This document shows, piece by piece, positions 1-10,352 of a stretch of 46,546 bases of DNA. The stretch is from Prochlorococcus sp. AG-315-B03 (GTDB taxonomy: Bacteria; Cyanobacteriota; Cyanobacteriia; PCC-6307; Cyanobiaceae). The notes beneath the pieces were generated by a model. It was not told the DNA's origin. It saw only the letters and a list, made by a program, of their open reading frames with translations, and searched no databases. The stretch is taken from contig QBWA01000006.1 of the NCBI GenBank assembly GCA_003283745.1, positions 1 to 46,546 on the forward strand. Direction: 5' to 3'. Both the position numbers and the translations under genes were made by a program. Position 1 is the first letter of the stretch, and each line of letters starts with the position of its first letter.

Positions 1-1026
1 AAATGGCAACCAAAGTGGATGGCTATACCAAGGAAGTTGCATTTTTAATGGAAAAATACTTCCTGCAATAACTATCTGAGTAGCAAAAGCCCAAATTCCC
101 CAACGAGTATTCAACTGAGAACATGCCCAAATAAAGCCTATGGGCCAAACAACTATCCAAGGCCAACCACCCTCAAGAATTTCAATTATTGGCACCAAAA
201 AACCTAGTTCACTACCAGAACCTTGCTGAAATAATACTCTTCCTGCACCATCACCCCACCATAACCAAAAAGCACCTGAGCCATACGAAAATATGTTCCA
301 TAAATGCCATGCGAAACCAGGAATAAGTCCATAAAGAAACCATTCCCAAGCAAGATTATGTGGATAATTTTTAGATTTATATTCCCAGAATAAAGGAAAT
401 AACGACGCTATTAAGGCTGGAATAACTAAAGGAGCCTTAAGTAAAAGAATGAAGCTTGAGGCAAATCCTGCCGCTAGCAAATGTAATTTTGCAGACCTGT
501 TTTTATCTATTGAAACAAAACAAAGCCACAAAAAAGCAATCGCACTTAATTGAGTACCATCAAGCATGGCCATTCGACCATTACGAACAATAGGCAATAA
601 GGTCAATAAAACTGAAGATGTCGCAATGCTCGCTATTCGGTCCTGAGGGCGCAAATACCATTGAATCAAACCTCCTAATGGAACTACAAAAGTAGATAAA
701 AGCGCTGGAAAGAATCTTATATAAAATTCAGAAGGTAATAAATCAATATTAGTTTTAAAATTTTGACTAATTCCAATTGCAAAAGATATTATCCAATGCA
801 ATCCAGGAGCTTTATTTAGATATGGTTTATCCCACAAAGTGGGAAGTAATCGATCTAAACCTTGTTTTTGATTTAATTCAAAGGCAACTCGAGCAACTGT
901 ACCCTCATCAAAATCTCTCAATGGGAGATTTCCTAGAGCAAAAAATGCAATTCCACAAGCAATGGACCAAAAAAGAAAAAGCCACCAAATTGGAGGTTTA
1001 TATCTTTGGGGAATACTCTCAGTCAA
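1..1026 (-). CDS. ArnT/PMT-like glycosyltransferase, membrane protein (3' end truncated by window edge)
   Basis: Minus-strand reading frame not in ORF track. Translates from a TTG at 1026: (M)TESIPQRYKPPIWWLFLFWSIACGIAFFALGNLPLRDFDEGTVARVAFELNQKQGLDRLLPTLWDKPYLNKAPGLHWII..., with an RDFDEGT acidic motif and KAPGLHW typical of ArnT/GT83-type enzymes. Near the edge it reads ...PWYSHPLWLPF. Confidence 0.8.
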   Translation of the reverse strand, partial: MTESIPQRYKPPIWWLFLFWSIACGIAFFALGNLPLRDFDEGTVARVAFELNQKQGLDRLLPTLWDKPYLNKAPGLHWIISFAIGISQNFKTNIDLLPSEFYIRFFPALLSTFVVPLGGLIQWYLRPQDRIASIATSSVLLTLLPIVRNGRMAMLDGTQLSAIAFLWLCFVSIDKNRSAKLHLLAAGFASSFILLLKAPLVIPALIASLFPLFWEYKSKNYPHNLAWEWFLYGLIPGFAWHLWNIFSYGSGAFWLWWGDGAGRVLFQQGSGSELGFLVPIIEILEGGWPWIVVWPIGFIWACSQLNTRWGIWAFATQIVIAGSIFPLKMQLPWYSHPLWLPF

Positions 1027-1169
1027 TTACAAGAAATTATTTAATCTCTTTATATCTCTAATAAAGAAATAAAGCTTTTATGTGAAAAACATTTCAAGAG
1101 AATTAATCAGTTCTTTAATTTTTAATAAATTATTTTCTTAAATCTATTGGAAGTTAATTCAATCTAACA

Positions 1170-2138
1170 ATGAAAATTGCTAATAACATAACTTCTTTAG
1201 TTGGCCAAACACCACTGGTTAAACTAAATCGTCTACCAAAAGCTTGTGGATGTCATGCTGAGGTGATTGCCAAATTAGAAAGTTTCAACCCAACTGCTTC
1301 AGTAAAAGATCGAATAGCGGGTGCAATGGTCCAATCAGCTGAAGAAGATGGAACTATTACTGCTGGTAAAACCGTACTTATTGAGCCAACAAGCGGCAAT
1401 ACAGGAATTGCACTGGCAATGGTAGCTGCAGCTAAAGGTTATCGACTAATCCTGACAATGCCTGACACTATGAGCACAGAAAGACGCTCAATGCTTAGAG
1501 CATTTGGCGCAGAACTTCAACTCACTCCTGGAGCAGAAGGCATACAAGGAGCTATTGATCTCGCCGAAGAATTAGTAGCTTCAATTCCCAATGCCTATCT
1601 ACTTCAACAATTCGATAATTTATCCAATCCTGCAATTCATGAAAAAACTACTGCTAAAGAAATTTGGGAAGGTTGTGATGGAACACTTGATGGATTAATT
1701 GCTGGTGTAGGTACTGGAGGAACCATTACAGGTTGTGCGAGGTTCTTAAAACAAAAAAACCCAAAAATCAAAATTTTTGCAGTCGAACCTTTATCTAGTC
1801 CTGTCCTCTCAGGAGGTAAGCCTGGATCTCATTTGATACAAGGAATAGGAGCTGGCTTTATTCCTAACGTATTAGACATGAGTCAAATAGATCAGGTAAT
1901 AAGCATTCATGATCAGGACGCAATGGAAATAGGAAGAAGGCTTGCAAAAGAAGAAGGATTACTCAGTGGTGTTAGCAGTGGAGCAGCCGTTGCCGCTGCC
2001 TTGAAAATTGGCAAAAACCCTGAATATTCTAATAAAAGGTTGGTTGTTATTTTGCCTAGCTTTGGTGAAAGATATCTTTCAACAGATATGTTCACCTCAA
2101 TCCCATCAAAACTATCTGAGGGTAAAGAATATCTATAA
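1170..2138 (+). CDS. cysK: Cysteine synthase A (O-acetylserine sulfhydrylase)
   Basis: VGQTPLVKLNRL, SVKDRIA, PTSGNTGIALA, GVGTGGTITG and SSGAA PLP-enzyme motifs. Confidence 0.95.
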   Translation: MKIANNITSLVGQTPLVKLNRLPKACGCHAEVIAKLESFNPTASVKDRIAGAMVQSAEEDGTITAGKTVLIEPTSGNTGIALAMVAAAKGYRLILTMPDTMSTERRSMLRAFGAELQLTPGAEGIQGAIDLAEELVASIPNAYLLQQFDNLSNPAIHEKTTAKEIWEGCDGTLDGLIAGVGTGGTITGCARFLKQKNPKIKIFAVEPLSSPVLSGGKPGSHLIQGIGAGFIPNVLDMSQIDQVISIHDQDAMEIGRRLAKEEGLLSGVSSGAAVAAALKIGKNPEYSNKRLVVILPSFGERYLSTDMFTSIPSKLSEGKEYL

Positions 2139-2163
2139 TAAACAACATGAGTTGTGATAAATA

Positions 2164-2838
2164 ATGAATAGAAATCCTTATGAAATATTTAAAGTTTCTC
2201 AAAATGCAAGCTGGTCAGAAATCAAGTCAGCTTATAGAAAGCTTGTAAAGATACATCATCCAGATACTGGGGGAGATCAAAAGATAATGCTTGAAATCAA
2301 TGCTGCATGGGAATTATTAAAAGTAAAGAATGAAATTCCTTATTCAAAGCGAAAAAATGAGATTTATAAATCTAAAATATACAAAACAAAGAATTCAGAA
2401 AATAGGAACAAAGATGATCAGAACAAATTATCAGAATCAGATGAAATCAAAAATTGGTTTAAGAATATATATATACCAATAGACAAATTACTTGGACAAA
2501 TTATTAATCCATTACAATCCCAGGTTCGAGCTTTGTCAGCGGACCCTTATGATGACATTTTAATGGATTCTTTTTGCTTATATATAAATCAAAGTCAAAG
2601 AAAAATAGAAAAAATAAATAAAATATATACTTCTAAGAAAAGTCCACATAAAGCTAAAGAATTCAGCCTAAATCTTTACCATTGCTTATCACAAGTTCAA
2701 GATGGACTGAATGAATTAGATAGATACACTATGGGTTATGTAGATAATTACCTGCATGATGGTAAATCTATGATAAGAGAAGCAAATGAAAAAAGAAAGT
2801 TATTAAGAAATCAGAAAAAAGATTGGATTATTTTATAA
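2164..2838 (+). CDS. J-domain (DnaJ-like) protein
   Basis: N-terminal NPYEIFKVSQNASWSEIKSAYRKLVKIHHPDTGGD with HPD motif; C-terminus unassigned. Confidence 0.8.
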   Translation: MNRNPYEIFKVSQNASWSEIKSAYRKLVKIHHPDTGGDQKIMLEINAAWELLKVKNEIPYSKRKNEIYKSKIYKTKNSENRNKDDQNKLSESDEIKNWFKNIYIPIDKLLGQIINPLQSQVRALSADPYDDILMDSFCLYINQSQRKIEKINKIYTSKKSPHKAKEFSLNLYHCLSQVQDGLNELDRYTMGYVDNYLHDGKSMIREANEKRKLLRNQKKDWIIL

Positions 2839-2841
2839 AAT

Positions 2842-3108
2842 CTATTTCCATTCAATCAACTGATCAACTCTCATCCATACATCAGGGACTGGTCTTCTCC
2901 ATCTAACTTGACAAAAATCACCTTTAATTAATAATAATTCTCCTGGTCCCTCAAAAATATAATCAGGCAAATTTAAATCACTAGCATTTGACTCGACACT
3001 ATTTAAATATTTGCTCTTATCCACTCTTATTAAGTCACCTTTTCTAAATTTCTTAATTTTCTCAGTAGCTACTGATGGCTGATCTTCTTTCGCAGGGTTT
3101 TCAGACAT
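2842..3108 (-). CDS. ndhO: NAD(P)H-quinone oxidoreductase subunit O
   Basis: KKFRKGDLIRVDKSKY...LPDYIFEGPGELLLIKGDFCQVRWRRPVPDVWMRVDQLIEW matches cyanobacterial NdhO. Confidence 0.9.
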   Translation of the reverse strand: MSENPAKEDQPSVATEKIKKFRKGDLIRVDKSKYLNSVESNASDLNLPDYIFEGPGELLLIKGDFCQVRWRRPVPDVWMRVDQLIEWK

Positions 3109-3293
3109 TTGGAGAATTGTTTAAAACGACTAAAGAATAAATTCAAAAACTTAATAAGAGATTAACAGCATAATCAAATCTAAACATTTCATCTCTATAT
3201 GAAAATATAAAGTCCTTTAATTTGGATTAGCTGCTTTGCAACCCTAGGAATGCAAAAATCTCTTTAAGCTAAAGAAATCTATCCGATAAAATC

Positions 3294-4238
3294 ATGAATC
3301 TGTTGCTTATAGGCTGTACAGGCTTCATAGGAAGAGAGTTGGTACCTTTATTGCTAGCCGAAGGACATAAACTAACAGTAGTAACAAGAAGCCCAAAAAA
3401 AGCTTTAAAGACAATAGATATAGGAAAAGAAATAAAAATTTTAAATTTTGATCCAGCCAAATCTTCATCCTGGGGAAACGAAGAATTAATAAATTGTCTA
3501 AAAAGCAGTGACGGAGTTATAAATCTTGCCGGTGAACCTATAGCTGACAAACGATGGACTACAACTCATTGCGAAGAGATAAGAAATAGTCGTTTAGAAA
3601 CAACAAAGAATTTAATCCAAGCAATCACAAAAATAAAGAAGCCACCAAAAGTTCTAATTAATGCTTCTGCCATTGGCTTTTATGGCACACATCCCAATAA
3701 GCAGTTCAATGAAGAAAGCACTCCTGGGAAAGATTTCTTAGCAAGTTTATGCCAAGAGTGGGAAAGCCTTGCTTCTGAAAAACCAAAAAGAACTCGTCTC
3801 GTCATTATAAGAATTGGAATTGTTTTAGCCAAGGGCGGAGGTGCATTAGGAAAAATGCTACCTATTTTCAAAGCTGGATTAGGTGGACCAATTGGAGATG
3901 GGGAACAGTGGATGAGTTGGATTCATAGAACAGATCTTTGCAATATTATTAAAGAAAGTATAAGAAATTCTTCTTGGTCAGGCGTAATAAATGGAGTCGC
4001 GCCAAATCCAATAAGGATGAATGAATTTTCAAATTTACTTGGTAAAAAAGTTGGCAGGCCAACTCTTTTGGCTGTACCAGCACCTTTACTTACATTAATA
4101 CTTGGAGATGGTGCTCAGGTGGTTCTTGAGGGGCAAAATGTACAATCAAAACGACTAAACAAACTTAGGTTCATATTTCTCTTTTCTGAACTAAAAGATG
4201 CATTTTCAGCATCTATATCTAACAACAAAAACAACTAG
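3294..4238 (+). CDS. TIGR01777-type NAD-dependent epimerase/SDR protein
   Basis: MNLLLIGCTGFIGRELVPLL Rossmann start, VINLAGEPIADKRWT, and MSWIHRTDL typical of the TIGR01777 family. Confidence 0.9.
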   Translation: MNLLLIGCTGFIGRELVPLLLAEGHKLTVVTRSPKKALKTIDIGKEIKILNFDPAKSSSWGNEELINCLKSSDGVINLAGEPIADKRWTTTHCEEIRNSRLETTKNLIQAITKIKKPPKVLINASAIGFYGTHPNKQFNEESTPGKDFLASLCQEWESLASEKPKRTRLVIIRIGIVLAKGGGALGKMLPIFKAGLGGPIGDGEQWMSWIHRTDLCNIIKESIRNSSWSGVINGVAPNPIRMNEFSNLLGKKVGRPTLLAVPAPLLTLILGDGAQVVLEGQNVQSKRLNKLRFIFLFSELKDAFSASISNNKNN

Positions 4239-4315
4239 TTTGTTCGGGAAAGCTAAAGCTTTTTTAGTCTTATTTCACCAATGTCTAAATTAAGAATAAT
4301 ATTTTTACAAATAAA

Positions 4316-4735
4316 TTATAACTCCAACCACAACTTTATCTTTTTTAAAGCCTTCCAATCTGGTTGACGGTTGAGACCATCTTCGATGGACTCTTTTAAC
4401 TCTTTTTCCAATTCAGGAAGAACTAATATAGCTCTCTTTACAAAATCAATATGATCTCTAACTCCTTTTGAATTAGTTTCTAATAAAGCAAGACTTAAGT
4501 TTATCCTTGCTTGTGGATCCTGCCCATTTAGTTTCACTGCAAACCGAGAAGATCGTAAAGCTTCTTGAGGTAAATTACAGAGTAATTGCAACCAAGAAAG
4601 ACAAGTCCATCCCGCTGCATTACTAGGATGAGAAGAAGTAATATTTTCAAAATCTTTGATCAACTCCTCTGGAGCACCACCTGCTTTATAACGTTCCATT
4701 GCTCCGTCAAAAAGACTTTCCTCAGATTTATCCAT
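4316..4735 (-). CDS. TPR-like conserved cyanobacterial protein
   Basis: Helical repeats: AAGWTCLSWLQLLCNLPQEALRSSRFAVKLNGQDPQARINLSLALLE. Confidence 0.65.
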   Translation of the reverse strand: MDKSEESLFDGAMERYKAGGAPEELIKDFENITSSHPSNAAGWTCLSWLQLLCNLPQEALRSSRFAVKLNGQDPQARINLSLALLETNSKGVRDHIDFVKRAILVLPELEKELKESIEDGLNRQPDWKALKKIKLWLEL

Positions 4736-4767
4736 TGTTTGCTTAAAAAAGTTTTAGTGAATTAAGT

Positions 4768-5157
4768 TCAGACGGCAAAAGAACTCCCACAACCGCAAGT
4801 TTGAGTAGCATTTGGATTTGTAAAGTTAAACCCACCCCCAATAAGATCTGTACTGAAATCTAATTGCATTCCATATATGTATAAAAGACTTTTTGGATCA
4901 CAGATAACCTTAAAAGAGATACTACCAGAAGCATATTCATAAACTTCATCATCTTTCTGAATATCTGCTGAAGATACAAAATCCATTGTATAACTCATTC
5001 CACTGCATCCACCTGAACGAACTCCTACTCTCAACAATTTTCCAGAACCTTGTTCTTTACAAAGTCGTGCCAACTGACCTAATGCAGGACTAGTAATTAA
5101 TATCCCTTTGCCATCCTGGGCCTTATGAGTTTTAGGAAGTGTACTCGAATTACTCAT
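4768..5157 (-). CDS. HesB/IscA/SufA-like iron-sulfur assembly protein
   Basis: LRVGVRSGGCSGMSYTMDF and C-terminal TCGCGSSFAV A-type carrier cysteines. Confidence 0.92.
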   Translation of the reverse strand: MSNSSTLPKTHKAQDGKGILITSPALGQLARLCKEQGSGKLLRVGVRSGGCSGMSYTMDFVSSADIQKDDEVYEYASGSISFKVICDPKSLLYIYGMQLDFSTDLIGGGFNFTNPNATQTCGCGSSFAV

Positions 5158-5264
5158 TGTTCTCAGCTGATGATTAATAACACTCTATTGATGATATTCG
5201 ATTTTAAAAAGTTCCAAAAATGAGTTTTTATTCATAGAGTCATTAAGTTCCTCTTAGAAAACGA

Positions 5265-6725
5265 GTGAAAATTGCGATAGTAGGGGCCGGATTAGCAGGA
5301 CTAACTGCTGCAGTTGATCTTGTTGATGATGGTCATGATGTAGATCTCTATGAATCAAAACCCTTCATAGGAGGGAAAGTTGGGAGTTGGGAAGATTCAA
5401 ATGGGAACCACATAGAGATGGGTCTCCATGTTTTCTTTTTCAATTATGCAAATCTTTTTGCATTGATGAAAAAAGTAGGAGCCATTGAAAATTTATTACC
5501 AAAAGAACATACTCATCTTTTTGTAAACAAAGGTGGAGACATAAAATCTTTAGATTTCCGATTTATAGCAGGAGCACCATTTAATGGCTTAAAGGCTTTT
5601 TTTACGACTCCACAATTGAATTGGATTGATAAATTAAGAAATGCACTTGCTTTGGGGACAAGTCCAATAGTAAGAGGGCTGGTTGATTATGAGGGCGCTA
5701 TGAAAACTATTCGAGCTTTAGATTCAATCAGTTTTGAGGAATGGTTTCTCAACCATGGAGGTAGTTTGAATAGTATTGAAAGAATGTGGAATCCAATTGC
5801 ATATGCACTTGGTTTCATAGATTGTAAGAATATTTCTGCGAGATGCATGCTGACTATCTTTATGATGTTCGCGTCTAAGACAGAAGCTTCAAAGCTAAAT
5901 TTACTTAAAGGCTCGCCTCACAAGTGGCTTACAAAACCAATTCTTGATTACATTCAGGCGAGAGGAGGAAAACTTCATTTAGAGCATAGTGTTAAAGAAA
6001 TTCATACAGAAAACTCTGAAGAACCATTTGTAACTGGTTTAACGCTTCAAACCCCTACAGGAGAGAAAAATATTCAAGCTGATCAATATATAGCCGCTTG
6101 TGATGTCGCTGGAATGAAAAGAATAATTCCAAGATCATGGCGACGTTTTGAAGAATTTGACTCAATTTTCAAGCTTGATGCTGTTCCAGTTTCAACAGTT
6201 CAGCTTAGATATGATGGTTGGGTCACTGAAATAAATGACAATCAGGCCAAAAAAGATCTCAAAAAACCATCAGGCTTAGATAATTTGTTGTACACAGCTG
6301 ATGCAGATTTTAGCTGTTTTGCAGATTTAGCTTTATCAAGTCCTGAAGACTATAAAAAAGAAGGTCTTGGATCCCTTCTTCAATGTGTTTTAACTCCTGG
6401 TGATCCTTGGATTACTAAACCAACTGATGAAATTGTTAAACATACAGATTTGCAAGTAAGAGATCTTTTCCCCTCCTCAAGAGTTTTAAAGCTTTTATGG
6501 AGCAATGTCGTCAAAGTTTCTCATTCTCTCTATAGAGAAGCCCCTGGAATGGAACCTTATAGACCAGATCAAAAAACTTCGATAGATAATTTTTTCTTAG
6601 CAGGCAGTTACACCAAACAGGACTACATTGACTCTATGGAAGGAGCGACTATGAGTGGGCACCTCGCAGCCTCAGCAATACTCAAAAAGTCAGTTTCACT
6701 TGCAAAAAACTCTTCGGTAGCTTGA
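5265..6725 (+). CDS. crtQ: Zeta-carotene desaturase (plant-type CrtQ/ZDS)
   Basis: GTG start; [37 protein letters not shown] and [19 protein letters not shown] typical of PDS/ZDS. Confidence 0.92.
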   Translation: MKIAIVGAGLAGLTAAVDLVDDGHDVDLYESKPFIGGKVGSWEDSNGNHIEMGLHVFFFNYANLFALMKKVGAIENLLPKEHTHLFVNKGGDIKSLDFRFIAGAPFNGLKAFFTTPQLNWIDKLRNALALGTSPIVRGLVDYEGAMKTIRALDSISFEEWFLNHGGSLNSIERMWNPIAYALGFIDCKNISARCMLTIFMMFASKTEASKLNLLKGSPHKWLTKPILDYIQARGGKLHLEHSVKEIHTENSEEPFVTGLTLQTPTGEKNIQADQYIAACDVAGMKRIIPRSWRRFEEFDSIFKLDAVPVSTVQLRYDGWVTEINDNQAKKDLKKPSGLDNLLYTADADFSCFADLALSSPEDYKKEGLGSLLQCVLTPGDPWITKPTDEIVKHTDLQVRDLFPSSRVLKLLWSNVVKVSHSLYREAPGMEPYRPDQKTSIDNFFLAGSYTKQDYIDSMEGATMSGHLAASAILKKSVSLAKNSSVA

Positions 6726-6726
6726 C

Positions 6727-7191
6727 ATGGGAAAATGGCTTAATCACACTGTCATTACTGACATTAATGCTCCAGTTGAAGTGGTTTGGAAATTCTGGAG
6801 TGATTTAGATTCAATGCCTCTATGGATGACATGGATTGAATCGGTTAAAACTGTTGATAAGGAAACTTCCACTCTTCCTGATTTAACAGAGTGGACATTG
6901 GCCGCAAATGGATTTCGTTTTAAGTGGAAGGCTCAGATCACTGAACGAATAGAAGCTCAAAAACTTGAATGGAAATCTGTCGGAGGCTTACCCACCACAG
7001 GTGTAGTCCGTTTTTATCCTGAAGAGAACTCAAAAACAGTTGTTAAATTGAAAATTTCTTACGAATTACCAAAAATCTTAGCAAGACTAATGAAAGAAAA
7101 TATTCTTGGAGGAATGGTTACAAAAGAACTTCAGATAAACCTAGATAGGTTTAAACAATTGATAGAAGAATCTTTAGCAAAGTCTAACTAA
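6727..7191 (+). CDS. SRPBCC/START-like protein adjacent to zds
   Basis: NAPVEVVWKFWSDLDSMPLWMTWIESV... polyketide-cyclase/SRPBCC fold pattern. Confidence 0.8.
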   Translation: MGKWLNHTVITDINAPVEVVWKFWSDLDSMPLWMTWIESVKTVDKETSTLPDLTEWTLAANGFRFKWKAQITERIEAQKLEWKSVGGLPTTGVVRFYPEENSKTVVKLKISYELPKILARLMKENILGGMVTKELQINLDRFKQLIEESLAKSN

Positions 7192-7979
7192 TAAATTTCT
7201 ATACAAGCCTTAACTAAACCATCTAAATCATATGGTTCCGCTTCTTTGTCTGGTTTGCGAATATTTTTTAAACAACTCAGACTGGTTTGAGGACCAATAG
7301 ATACTATTTTAATATCTTTAACTAATTCATACCAATTATCACCAAAATACTTTTTTAATAAAGTTTTGGTATTAATTACAGTCTTTCCACTTGTAAAAGT
7401 AATTATATCTATATTTTTTTTCTTCAAAGCATGTAATGTCTTCTTTGGAATATGGTCAGGACAGCAAGATTCATAAGCAGCAACTTCAACTACTTCCGAT
7501 CCCTTACTTCTAAAAGCTTCTGCTAATAGTGATCTACCCCCGCTTTGCACCCTCGGAATAAAAAACTTTAAGCCCTGAATCATTTCTGGAAAATGTTGAA
7601 TTAAACTTTCGGCCACAAATTGAGGAGGGACAAAACTAATATTAGCTTCAATCAAATTGAGTAAATTAGCTGTTTTTCTCCCAACAGCAGCAATCTTGAT
7701 TCTCTTAGAAACTTCTGATAGAGACAAATCCAACTGATTAAGTCGATCTTCAATATTTCTAACCCCATTTGCACTAGAAAAAATAATCCAATCAAATCTG
7801 TCTATTTCCCCTAAAGTATCATCAACAGGAGTCCAATCATTAGGAGGACCAATAATTAAAGAAGGAAGGTCATAAACATCAGCGCCTTTATTTTCAAAAA
7901 GGATATGTGAATCAGAAAGCTGATCTTGAGACCTTGTAATGATTATTTTTTTACCTGACAATGAAAATTCTTGAGACAT
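7188..7979 (-). CDS. hemD: Uroporphyrinogen-III synthase
   Basis: KKIIITRSQDQ, DWIIFSSANGVRN, KIAAVGRKTA, ITFTSGKTV and SIGPQTS match the HemD pattern. Confidence 0.88.
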   Translation of the reverse strand: MSQEFSLSGKKIIITRSQDQLSDSHILFENKGADVYDLPSLIIGPPNDWTPVDDTLGEIDRFDWIIFSSANGVRNIEDRLNQLDLSLSEVSKRIKIAAVGRKTANLLNLIEANISFVPPQFVAESLIQHFPEMIQGLKFFIPRVQSGGRSLLAEAFRSKGSEVVEVAAYESCCPDHIPKKTLHALKKKNIDIITFTSGKTVINTKTLLKKYFGDNWYELVKDIKIVSIGPQTSLSCLKNIRKPDKEAEPYDLDGLVKACIEIY

Positions 7980-8051
7980 AATTTATAATTAATTAATTTT
8001 GAAATTTGCCATACTAATTAATTTAGCCTTATATAAGGATTTTTCTAAATA

Positions 8052-9680
8052 TTAGTCAGTAAACTCTATATTTTTATTTGATTCAAAGTGATTAATGTGA
8101 TTTTCAAGCATTCTAGAAAGAATAAGACTTTGCGCTTCTTCTAACTGACTCGGACTATAAGCTAAAGGTATTGAGCTGCCAAGAGATTTGTTAAGTCTAT
8201 CAAACAGATAAGGACAGCCATAAACAACTATACCAGACAATTTATTTTCTTTTTCTAATTCATTAATCGCATAGATCCAGGATTCTTTTTGATAATTATT
8301 TCCAATAAATGGTTTACCCCTTGTAAACAATTGAAAAAGTATTTTACCATTACCTATATTATTCAAAGAAAGAGTATTTGCCTTTGTATCCTCCCACGGA
8401 CTTATTCCAAGTGGATGAACAATTAAATTTCTATATCCGGCTTCTTCAGGTAAGGATAATGCAGGTATTAATTTATCTGATATTTGTTCAAAGTCATCAA
8501 TCTGCAAAAGATTAACATCATTGGTACCGATTATATCAATCTTATCTTTCGTATGTTTAATAGATTCCTTTATAATAATTTTGGTTAAATTAGAAATTTC
8601 TAAGAATATCTTTTCTTCTTTAATCTGATCAGGTATGAGTATATTTTGGGACCCTAATTGATTATTCAACTTCCTCAATAGTTTATTTTTTCTTTCTAGA
8701 GATTTATACAATCTTTTTCTAGATAATCTTCCAGTACTAAATGATTCCACTAGTGAATCTATTGCTTCATCAGCATCTTCAGGCATCATTATCAAATCTA
8801 TTCCTGCGTCAAAAGCCATTACAGCAGCTTCTCCTCCGGAAAATTGATCAGAGATAGCATTCATTACCAAAGCATCTGTCACCACTAATCCATCAAATTT
8901 CAATTTTCTACGTAATAAATCTGCAACCACTTTCCTTGACAAAGACGCAGGATAATTTGGATCAATATTTGTTAATAATAAATGGCCGATCATCACACTA
9001 CTTATCTCTTGATTAATTAAAGATCTAAATGGTATTAGCTCACAATCCTCAATATCTGATAAATCATTTTCTATTATTGGTAATTGTAAATGTGAGTCAA
9101 CTTCCGAATTACCATGACCTGGAAAATGTTTAGCACATGAAAGAACATTCGTTGAAGAAAGCCCTCGATGAAAAGCACAAGATAATGCACTAACGGTAGA
9201 AGGATCCTCTCCCCATGCTCGTAGATTAATTACTGGGTTAAGTGGATTATTATTAATATCACAAACAGGGGCTAATACCCAATTCAAGCCAATCTTTTTA
9301 GCCTCTTGTCCAGTAATGAAGCCTAGTTTTTCAGCAATAGAAATTGCTAAGTTTTGATCTTTTTTATATATCTGAGCGATACCCATTGGTGGGACAAACT
9401 TTGTTCCACCTTTAAAACGCTGTCCTACACCTTCCTCAACATCTGCACATAAAAGAATAGGTTTACCAGCCCATTTTGTTAATACTTTACAACGAATCTC
9501 TAACTCTTTTAAAGTGCCCCCAAAAAAAATAACTCCTCCAACCCCAGCTTCTAATAATCTCTTTAATTTAAAATTAGATAACTCTAAATTAGGATGTAAA
9601 CGTTGTGAGTCGAGATTATATCCACTAGCTCTGATTATTATTAGTTCGGCGACTTCCCTTCTTAGTTGAGATTTATCCAT
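8052..9680 (-). CDS. Glycoside hydrolase family 3 (beta-N-acetylhexosaminidase/NagZ-like) with C-terminal extension
   Basis: CADVEEGVGQRF, SCAKHFPGHGNSEVDSHLQLP and GLVVTDALVMNAI are NagZ/GH3 signatures. Confidence 0.9.
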   Translation of the reverse strand: MDKSQLRREVAELIIIRASGYNLDSQRLHPNLELSNFKLKRLLEAGVGGVIFFGGTLKELEIRCKVLTKWAGKPILLCADVEEGVGQRFKGGTKFVPPMGIAQIYKKDQNLAISIAEKLGFITGQEAKKIGLNWVLAPVCDINNNPLNPVINLRAWGEDPSTVSALSCAFHRGLSSTNVLSCAKHFPGHGNSEVDSHLQLPIIENDLSDIEDCELIPFRSLINQEISSVMIGHLLLTNIDPNYPASLSRKVVADLLRRKLKFDGLVVTDALVMNAISDQFSGGEAAVMAFDAGIDLIMMPEDADEAIDSLVESFSTGRLSRKRLYKSLERKNKLLRKLNNQLGSQNILIPDQIKEEKIFLEISNLTKIIIKESIKHTKDKIDIIGTNDVNLLQIDDFEQISDKLIPALSLPEEAGYRNLIVHPLGISPWEDTKANTLSLNNIGNGKILFQLFTRGKPFIGNNYQKESWIYAINELEKENKLSGIVVYGCPYLFDRLNKSLGSSIPLAYSPSQLEEAQSLILSRMLENHINHFESNKNIEFTD

Positions 9681-9706
9681 AAATTAATTATAAGGAGTTA
9701 AAAGTT

Positions 9707-10084
9707 TTAAATATTTTCATTTTTAGATTTACGTTTATGTTCCAAAGAAGTCAAAAGATCCAGTACCGAAGATCCTTTTATCATTCCCAAGTCAAGTTTA
9801 AAGACAACATCTGGAGCTCGTCTCATTTGCAATCTTCTTGCAAGCTCAGCACGAAAAAACCCCTTTGCCTCATCTAAACAAGCTAAAACCTCTTTCTTTT
9901 TCTGCTCTTCACCAAAAAGGCTTATAAAGATTTTGCAATGCTGTAAATCACCAGACACTTCAACTGCGGTGATTGTAATCATGCTTTGATGAATCCTTTC
10001 GTCTCTAACACCATTAACTAAAAGATCACTAACCTCTCTTTTTAATAATGCTGCTAACTTCTCAACCCTTCTTGAATTAGCCAT
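9707..10084 (-). CDS. rbfA: Ribosome-binding factor A
   Basis: [47 protein letters not shown]. Confidence 0.93.
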   Translation of the reverse strand: MANSRRVEKLAALLKREVSDLLVNGVRDERIHQSMITITAVEVSGDLQHCKIFISLFGEEQKKKEVLACLDEAKGFFRAELARRLQMRRAPDVVFKLDLGMIKGSSVLDLLTSLEHKRKSKNENI

Positions 10085-10086
10085 AA

Positions 10087-10293
10087 CTAAGCGATAGATA
10101 AAGGAAAAACCATTGCTCTTAATAGAAAAGCTAGTGTAACTATTCCACTTAGTAAGGCTCCAACAAGAGCTATTGCAGTAACAGGATTACTACTGCGCTT
10201 TAGTAATGGAGAAATAGCTGCTGTAAAAACACCAAGAACTATAGTTATGAGATATTTGGGATATCTTGATACATTAGTAAAAAACTCACCCAT
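10087..10293 (-). CDS. DUF751 family small membrane protein
   Basis: [61 protein letters not shown]; adjacent to rbfA as in many cyanobacteria. Confidence 0.85.
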   Translation of the reverse strand: MGEFFTNVSRYPKYLITIVLGVFTAAISPLLKRSSNPVTAIALVGALLSGIVTLAFLLRAMVFPLSIA

Positions 10294-10352
10294 AATTATT
10301 CACCAAAAGAAAGTTTAATAGGTACTCTGCGAGCCATTTCAAGAAAGATAAA

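Noticed and set aside
777-1061. 94-aa plus-strand ORF
   Set aside because: Antisense to a convincing glycosyltransferase frame on the minus strand.
1913-2095. 60-aa minus ORF inside cysK
   Set aside because: Antisense shadow of a well-recognised gene.
3269-3871. Minus ORFs 3269-3550 and 3680-3871
   Set aside because: Antisense to the TIGR01777 epimerase; no family resemblance.
4240-4270. Putative rho-independent terminator (aaagctaaagctttttt)
   Set aside because: The loop would be only about 2 nt and the stem AT-rich; not a convincing terminator.
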